From the NCBI GenBank assembly GCA_020050685.1, contig JAGVKG010000054.1, positions 1-52,869 of the forward strand: a stretch of 52,869 bases of DNA. Direction: 5' to 3'. The notes beneath the pieces are model-generated. The model saw only the letters and a list, made by a program, of their open reading frames with translations. It was not told the origin of the DNA and searched no databases. Shown one piece after another: positions 48,250 through 52,869 of this stretch. Numbering within the stretch: the stretch's first letter is position 1; each line of letters starts with the position of its first letter. This DNA comes from Candidatus Obscuribacterales bacterium. Its GTDB lineage: Bacteria > Cyanobacteriota > Vampirovibrionia > Obscuribacterales > Obscuribacteraceae. Both the position numbers and the translations under genes were made by a program.

Positions 48250-48738
48250 TTATGGTCCGTAACCGGAGGCGCGCTCCCAGAACTTGTGCCAGCGATTGCA
48301 GATTCTTGCTTCTGAAAATTCATCATATTCCAGATAGGTCGGCATCAGCCTTGAGCCTTTCTCGACAATGCTGAATTGTTCATAGGGCGCCCAAATCTCG
48401 CCGCGCCAGGCCGGATCTAAATAAAAGGAATTAAGTATCTCGGTATAGTTGACCGTGATGTCTTGCATCAAATAATAAGGCTGGTCATCGAAGCGCAGCT
48501 GGTAATAGGGATTTTCCGACGGCGGGCGCACGAGGCGGTTGGTCGGTGGTGCATCCGGCATAGATTTTTTGTCCGGATTGGCGGCAAATAAGCGATCGGG
48601 AATGTCGTTGAAGGTGCGGGGCTTGCGTGCATCTGCAGACGGAGCAAGCAGTGGCGGCAAAACAGCCAGGCAAATCGCTATCATGCCAAGCAACTTGCAA
48701 GCTTTGTTCGCTTTGCGGTTCGGATTCGGGGCCACCAT
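48250..48738 (-). CDS. secreted 163-residue protein, unrecognised
   Basis: A protein with a signal peptide (basic NRKANKACK then hydrophobic LLGMIAICLAVLPPLLA, cleaved near ADA). The mature part is Pro-, Tyr- and Asp-rich (PSENPYYQLRFDDQPYYL) and ends with NRWHKFWERASGYGP. The ATG at 48738 is 17 codons inside a longer frame; AAGAGA lies 6 nt upstream. It follows 16 nt upstream of mce on the same strand and is probably co-transcribed, though functions are likely unrelated. Confidence 0.6.
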   Translation of the reverse strand: MVAPNPNRKANKACKLLGMIAICLAVLPPLLAPSADARKPRTFNDIPDRLFAANPDKKSMPDAPPTNRLVRPPSENPYYQLRFDDQPYYLMQDITVNYTEILNSFYLDPAWRGEIWAPYEQFSIVEKGSRLMPTYLEYDEFSEARICNRWHKFWERASGYGP

Positions 48739-48956
48739 GGATAGTCTCTTTCTAGATCTCTTCTTCAATCTGGCGTTGATTTTTGTCATGCTGGAAGCCA
48801 GGGAAGAACTATTTAAGGATTTATTCTCTCATAATACGACGCTTGGCTACTTTATAGCCAACATTTTTTGGCAAATTAAACTGAATTGGCGTGAAACGTG
48901 GACGGAAGTAAAGTAAACTAACGTGCTGGGGATAGCCTATGTTGGAGTGAATTCGC

Positions 48957-50735
48957 ATGAGTCGAAAAAACATTCGGGGATACGTTGGAATCGCAGGGTT
49001 GGCAAGCCTTATGGCTGCTCAAATGGCGATAGCAGATCCGGAAGCACAGGGTAGCTCGACACTTAACATCAAGAAGATATTTGTCGACAGCTCAAACCAA
49101 CTGGTAGTTGAGTTTGCGGCTAAGCCTGGTGTGTTTCCATCCGTTCCGCACGTGCTGGATTTGCCCGGCCCAAGTCATCGCGTAGTCTTTGACTTTGCCG
49201 ATGCTCAAGTCGACAAAGCCACCATGCCTGGCACCCAAGAGTTGACCTATGCCATCGGCAAGCAGCTCACTTATGTGACCGGCGTGCGTTATTCCGATTT
49301 AGTCAAGACTGCCAAGCCAACTGCTCGTGTGGTTTTCGATCTTCCTGAAACGGTCAAAGTAAAACCGCGGGTTGTCAAGCTCGAAGAAAGCGCTGTCACT
49401 ATTAACTTCGGTGTTGAAGGAAGTCCGGAAGTGTCCTCGGCGGGCACAACCAGTGCAGCCCCAACTGGTGGCACGGAAACAATTGCCACCAATAACGCTC
49501 CTGAACAAACCGCTCAGGCACAAGCGCCAGTTGCTCAAGCCACTGAAGTGCCAGCTCCTGCTGCTACACCAGCTACAGATGTTGCAAGCACCCAAGGTGA
49601 TTCAACTGAGGTTGCCACCACTGCTGCCGCACCAGCTACAAGCCCTGTACCAAACAATGGACAGCCTTTGGACTGGTCGCAAACTGATGCAGCAAACGCA
49701 ACTTCAACTCCAGCCGCAACTCCTGCAGTTGCTAACGCTGCAGATACACAAGTTGCAGATGCTGCCGCCCCTGTTGCTAGCGCAACGGATGCAGCGCCGA
49801 CCACGACCACAGCTACACCAACTACAGATGCAGCACCAACCACAACTGCAACTACACCAATTACAGACGCACCAGCAACACCAGAAGCCACTCAAGCAGC
49901 GGCTCCTGTATCAACTGATACCACCACAACGCCAAGCCTGAGACCGGAAATCACCACCAATGAAGGTAGTAATACCGCAGCTCCAGCCGGTGTTGAAAGT
50001 TCTGCTCCAGCTGATGCAACAGCCGGTGCCACCGGTGGTACTACAGCTGGTACTACAGAAGGTACTCCGGCAACGGAAGGCGGCACAAGCAATACTCAAA
50101 TTAAGTCGGACGCATCCGGTGCTTCTGATGCTAAGGCAAACAACATTGAAGCGGTCAAGCGTTACAACGCTGCTGTTGCTCTGCACTTGCAAGGCAAGTT
50201 AGCCGATGCAATTGTTGAATACCAAGCCGCTCTTGCTGCTAACCCGAATTTGTCAGAGGCATACAGCAATCTCGGACTTATCTATAACCAACAGCACAAT
50301 TACGCTCAAGCATTAGCTGAGTTCCGTAAAGCTTTGGCTGTTAATCCCAAGGATGCCATTACATATAATGGAATAGGCGCGGCCTTGCGTGCTGAGCGTG
50401 ACCTGGATGGTGCAATTAAGAACTGGCAAACAGCCGTTGAGCTTGATTCACACCTCGCTACCGCTCACTACAATCTTGGTACAGCATTCGAAATTCAAAA
50501 GAGTTACGAAAAGGCTGTGGATTGCTATCGCGAAGCAGTGAAGAATGACTATCGCTTGGGCGAAGCCTATTACAGAATGGGATTGATCATGGAGCGCAAG
50601 CATCGCAGTGACGATGCCGCGCAACAGTTCAGCCAGGCTCTGAAAGTCTCGACCAATTCCGAATATTCGGAAGATGCTCGTCAGCGCTTAGCTTATCTCA
50701 CCGGTGCTAAGAAAAAGACCGCTGAGAAGAAATAA
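48957..50735 (+). CDS. AMIN-domain protein with TPR repeats
   Basis: A 592-residue exported protein. A signal peptide (residues 1-26) is followed by an AMIN domain at about 35-150 (LNIKKIFVD, VVFDFADAQV, LTYVTGVRYSD, ARVVFDLP), a domain that binds cell wall or localises periplasmic proteins and is common in cyanobacteria. Residues 155-390 are a low-complexity Ala/Thr/Pro linker. Residues 395-585 hold five TPR units of 34 residues (for example AYSNLGLIYNQQHNYAQALA), a protein-binding superhelix. The C-terminus is Lys-rich. GGAG lies 9 nt before the ATG. It probably scaffolds a wall-bound complex. Confidence 0.85.
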   Translation: MSRKNIRGYVGIAGLASLMAAQMAIADPEAQGSSTLNIKKIFVDSSNQLVVEFAAKPGVFPSVPHVLDLPGPSHRVVFDFADAQVDKATMPGTQELTYAIGKQLTYVTGVRYSDLVKTAKPTARVVFDLPETVKVKPRVVKLEESAVTINFGVEGSPEVSSAGTTSAAPTGGTETIATNNAPEQTAQAQAPVAQATEVPAPAATPATDVASTQGDSTEVATTAAAPATSPVPNNGQPLDWSQTDAANATSTPAATPAVANAADTQVADAAAPVASATDAAPTTTTATPTTDAAPTTTATTPITDAPATPEATQAAAPVSTDTTTTPSLRPEITTNEGSNTAAPAGVESSAPADATAGATGGTTAGTTEGTPATEGGTSNTQIKSDASGASDAKANNIEAVKRYNAAVALHLQGKLADAIVEYQAALAANPNLSEAYSNLGLIYNQQHNYAQALAEFRKALAVNPKDAITYNGIGAALRAERDLDGAIKNWQTAVELDSHLATAHYNLGTAFEIQKSYEKAVDCYREAVKNDYRLGEAYYRMGLIMERKHRSDDAAQQFSQALKVSTNSEYSEDARQRLAYLTGAKKKTAEKK

Positions 50736-50813
50736 TCAAGCGATCGTCATTAAACGCGCATGAGGTGAAATACCTTCAGTGCGCAAAGCTCAAAAATTTG
50801 ACTATGCTGGCTG

Positions 50814-51980
50814 CTAAAGCTTCAGAAGTTCGGAGAGGATTCCAGGGAGTCCGATTGCATCGGTTTCGTCTGCTACGGCAAAGCGATCTTGCCCCGGGTA
50901 GACAACAAACTTTTTAGTTGGCAAAAGATCTTCGCAGCCATGAAAAAAGCCCCTTTCTGGTCGAGGTATAGCACTGCGTTTTATTTCTATTGCCCACAAA
51001 TGTCGAGGTGGAATTGAAAGAACCAAGTCGATTTCCGCTCCTCCTGCGGTTCTATAAAACCCAAATTCAGTTCCCCGAGGCGACATGGAAATAATGTTCT
51101 CACTAACGAATCCTTCAAAACTGCCACCAACCACAGGATGGCCGAGAAGCTCGTTCCAGTTGGGGATATTCAACAGTGCATGTGTTATGCCGCAATCTCT
51201 AACGAAGACTTTTGGTGACTTTACCAACCTTTTGCGTACATTGGGTAGCCACGGACGCAGTTGCCTAACCAACAGCAAATCACACAACAAATCAAGATAG
51301 CGCCCGACAGTTTGGCCGCTTATCCCTAAGCTTTGCCCGTAGCGCCCCGCATTAAATAGGCTGCCTTGGTTATGCGCTAACATTTGCCAAAATCTTCTCA
51401 ATGTTTCTGCAGGAATACGAGGGCCAAGCAGCGGCACATCTCTTTCCAGGTATGTTTGAATGAACAATTGTCTCCATTCTAGGCTTGCAAAGTCGTTGGT
51501 TGCCAGAAAGCTGCTGGGGAATCCGCCCCGGAGCCAAAGCTGATTTATCTCGGAGTCTTCTATTTCATTTGCAGATAGGGTATTAAGTTCGAGATAAGCA
51601 ATTCGTCCTGCCAAGCTTTCTGCCGATTGCTTTAACAAATCCGGTGAGGCAGAGCCCAGAATGAGATACATTCCAGCTGATTGACCTGCTCTGCGCCTGC
51701 GGTCGATAAAGGAACGCAGAATTTGGAATATGCCGGGCGCGCGATGGATTTCATCCAGGATAACCAGCTTGTCCAGATGGGACTCTAAAAAGATTTCCGG
51801 CTCGAATAATTTTGCGCGATCTGAGGGCAGCTCTAAATCCAGATAGACAGAAGGCCGTTTTTGGGAGATTTGAAATGCAAGCGTGGTCTTACCCACTTGC
51901 CGGGGACCAAGCAGTCCCACGGCGGCGTGGCGAGCTAGCAAATCTTCCAGTTGTTTGAGCCTGAAGCGCGGTATCATCAT
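50814..51980 (-). CDS. AAA ATPase with DUF4143 domain (3)
   Basis: A 388-residue third member of the family at 25045 and 29802. Walker A GPRQVGKTT, Walker B LVILDEIHRAPG, sensor LILGSASPDLLKQ, and in the C-terminal domain GGAEIDLVLSIP and AIEIKRS. It belongs to a different subgroup, lacking SSARK after the sensor. The ATG at 51980 may be preceded by an A/T-rich operator region. Function of the family is not established; mobility between genomes is common. Confidence 0.88.
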   Translation of the reverse strand: MMIPRFRLKQLEDLLARHAAVGLLGPRQVGKTTLAFQISQKRPSVYLDLELPSDRAKLFEPEIFLESHLDKLVILDEIHRAPGIFQILRSFIDRRRRAGQSAGMYLILGSASPDLLKQSAESLAGRIAYLELNTLSANEIEDSEINQLWLRGGFPSSFLATNDFASLEWRQLFIQTYLERDVPLLGPRIPAETLRRFWQMLAHNQGSLFNAGRYGQSLGISGQTVGRYLDLLCDLLLVRQLRPWLPNVRKRLVKSPKVFVRDCGITHALLNIPNWNELLGHPVVGGSFEGFVSENIISMSPRGTEFGFYRTAGGAEIDLVLSIPPRHLWAIEIKRSAIPRPERGFFHGCEDLLPTKKFVVYPGQDRFAVADETDAIGLPGILSELLKL

Positions 51981-52058
51981 ATATGTATTTATACCACAAT
52001 ATGGAAGAATTACATACTTGGTGATACTATGCGTAACAAACCCACTAAATCACAAACC

Positions 52059-52086
52059 GTCATCCTGTAGGGGCGGGGTCCCGCCC
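52059..52086 (+). repeat. dispersed palindromic repeat, third copy
   Basis: GTCATCCTGTA then GGGCGG-GGTC-CCGCCC (52071-52086). It keeps the GTCATCC start and a G/C palindrome but has a shorter core than the copies at 32926 and 34223. Confidence 0.55.
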
Positions 52087-52099
52087 AAATAGCAACTTA

Positions 52100-52139
52100 C
52101 TTTTCATCACAATTTTAGATAAAATAGTGATATGAAAAG
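52100..52139 (+). promoter_or_regulatory. interrupted palindrome over the start of the nucleotidyltransferase pair
   Basis: CTTTTCATCAC (52100-52110) is inversely repeated as GTGATATGAAAAG (52127-52139, with a 2-nt insertion), and ATTTTA/TAAAAT form a centre (52112-52125). The right arm covers the start codon at 52132, so repressor binding would block both transcription and initiation. Confidence 0.55.
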
Positions 52140-52332
52140 AGAAACACAGATCGCTAAAGTGGTGAATAAGCGCAACATTCATGAGCGAGAGCTTGATGTT
52201 GTTTATTGGCAATCAAAAGAGCCGGCAGATCGTCTTGAAGCCGTAGAGCAAATTCGCTGCGAGTACCATCAGTGGAGGTACGGTGCTCAACCAAGACTTC
52301 AGAGAGTTTATAAAGTCATTAAACGCGCATGA
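52132..52332 (+). CDS. small partner of the nucleotidyltransferase
   Basis: A 66-residue basic protein: KVVNKRNIHERELDVVYWQSKEPADRLEAVEQI, given in pieces, then QPRLQRVYKVIKRA. Short proteins with this DVVYW...ADRLEAVEQ...LQRVYKVIKR layout commonly precede nucleotidyltransferases in bacterial genomes (family knowledge). It overlaps the next gene by 50 nt, indicating tight coupling. An interrupted palindrome covers its start. Likely the regulatory half of a toxin-antitoxin-like pair. Confidence 0.65.
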   Translation: MKRETQIAKVVNKRNIHERELDVVYWQSKEPADRLEAVEQIRCEYHQWRYGAQPRLQRVYKVIKRA

Positions 52333-52720
52333 TGTGAGATACCTGGTGGTTGGCGGCTATGCAGTAGCCTTGCATGGGCACCCTCGCTACACAAAAGATC
52401 TCGATATTTGGATTGAGGCATCCAAGAGCAATGCTGAGCGACTAATCAAAGCACTCGTGGAATTTGGATTCGATTCTCTTGAACTGAGTATAGATGATTT
52501 CGTTACAGAAAATCAGGTGGTTCAGCTTGGTTACCCACCAACCAGAATTGATCTGGTCACGTCAGCCGACGGAATCGATTTTGCAGGCAGTTACCCCAAG
52601 CGAATGACCATCAATATTGATGGTCTGCCAATCAATTTTATCGATCTGGATAGCCTGAAGACAAATAAGAAGGCATCAGGACGCCTTCAAGATCTGGCGG
52701 ATCTAGAGGCACTCGGATAG
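52283..52720 (+). CDS. nucleotidyltransferase-fold protein
   Basis: A 145-residue protein of the nucleotidyltransferase superfamily. It has the VVGGYAVALHGHPRYTKDLDIW signature (quoted: GG, then hydrophobic residues and DLDIW), in which the two Asp of DLD bind metal. Related proteins act as toxins or antitoxins in MNT-HEPN and AbiE-like systems. The start is GTG 52283 with GGAGG 4 nt upstream, overlapping the small partner gene. No HEPN partner is seen. The stop directly abuts the minus-strand RHS tail. Confidence 0.78.
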   Translation: MLNQDFREFIKSLNAHDVRYLVVGGYAVALHGHPRYTKDLDIWIEASKSNAERLIKALVEFGFDSLELSIDDFVTENQVVQLGYPPTRIDLVTSADGIDFAGSYPKRMTINIDGLPINFIDLDSLKTNKKASGRLQDLADLEALG

Positions 52721-52869
52721 TTAAGGATATTCAGCAATTGTTTTTGTCCAGTAATCGACTCGTTCGGCAGCGTATTCTTCAATCCGTTGCAAGCCGGAAT
52801 AGAGATAACGCACGGTGTTAGAGCCGACGGATTTTTCGGCAAGCCTGCCGAAAGGGTCGTACTTGAAAT
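52721..52869 (-). CDS. C-terminal end of an RHS/YD-repeat protein (partial)
   Basis: The minus strand is open from the window edge to a TAA at 52721-52723 and encodes 48 residues. It starts FKYDPFGRLAEKSVG and continues VRYLYSGLQRIEEY, the pattern of an RHS/YD repeat (YDxxGR ... YxYxGxxRIxE). The protein ends 20 residues later (WTKTIAEYP). RHS proteins form large shells that deliver or hold toxins or carbohydrates at the surface. The rest lies outside the window. The gene was not in a long enough frame to judge length. Confidence 0.65.
   Translation of the reverse strand, partial: FKYDPFGRLAEKSVGSNTVRYLYSGLQRIEEYAAERVDYWTKTIAEYP

Noticed and set aside
49289-50202. Several long frames opposite or out of phase with the AMIN-TPR gene
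   Set aside because: They are mirror products of the Ala/Thr/Pro low-complexity linker.
1-52869. CRISPR arrays, tRNA or rRNA genes
   Set aside because: No regularly spaced direct repeats, no cloverleaf with a GTTCGA-type loop in a proper setting, and no rRNA motifs were seen; a covariance search was not possible here.

Overview
ORGANISM. The window reads as a chromosomal stretch of a free-living, heterotrophic, probably diderm bacterium. Chromosomal markers are a leucine-dehydrogenase-type amino-acid dehydrogenase, an acyl-CoA dehydrogenase, methylmalonyl-CoA epimerase, a DhnA-type class I fructose-bisphosphate aldolase, UDP-GlcNAc 2-epimerase, adenosine deaminase, ExbD/TolR and an Flp pilin. 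An AMIN-domain TPR protein and a NuiA-like nuclease inhibitor point towards the cyanobacterial side of the tree, and no photosynthesis gene is seen. My best guess is a non-photosynthetic cyanobacterial relative (Melainabacteria/Vampirovibrionia, Obscuribacterales-like). That is inference; no rRNA or tRNA gene is present to test it.

LAYOUT. 1-3.5 kb: NuiA-like inhibitor, a PIN/RHH toxin-antitoxin pair and a 541-aa unknown protein. 4-11 kb: PlsC-like acyltransferase, a lipoprotein, small unknown proteins, a Dabb-domain protein, an HTH protein and a secreted VWA protein. 11-15.3 kb: HicAB-like pair, cupin, secreted Pro/Tyr-rich protein, zinc-ribbon protein with leucine dehydrogenase, ExbD. 16-25 kb: a run of small orphan genes, many secreted or membrane-bound, with Flp pilin, adenosine deaminase and an N-acetylmuramoyl-L-alanine amidase among them. 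25-34 kb: two AAA/DUF4143 ATPases, tandem DUF1304 membrane proteins, MazEF, wecB coupled to a DUF4258/YgiT pair, and acyl-CoA dehydrogenase. 34.5-41 kb: orphan genes again, including an internally duplicated 331-aa protein and a 35-aa membrane peptide. 41-43.4 kb: NUDIX hydrolase, a 59-aa Cys-containing peptide and aldolase. 43.7-48.7 kb: orphans, VapBC, HicAB and methylmalonyl-CoA epimerase. 49-52.9 kb: AMIN-TPR protein, a third DUF4143 ATPase, a nucleotidyltransferase pair and the tail of an RHS-repeat protein.

HOW IT FITS TOGETHER. Two gene styles interleave. Conserved metabolic genes have ordinary spacing and are scattered singly. Between them lie about 30 small genes with no recognisable family. 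Most have a strong Shine-Dalgarno sequence and a G/C-rich hairpin of 7-16 bp some 25-110 nt before the start codon. In tandem arrangements the hairpin could be the terminator of the gene before, but several lie between divergent genes, where they cannot be, so they look like parts of 5' leaders. Seven toxin-antitoxin or similar two-gene modules, three DUF4143 ATPases and several copies of a palindromic dispersed repeat make this look like an accessory-rich, plastic part of a large genome. No integrase, transposase, phage structural gene, integron or CRISPR array was seen.

MOST NOTABLE: the leader hairpins; a 59-aa peptide at 42103-42282 with a Cys-Gly3-Val-Cys motif and its own terminator; and a shared upstream element in front of two unrelated-looking HicAB modules.
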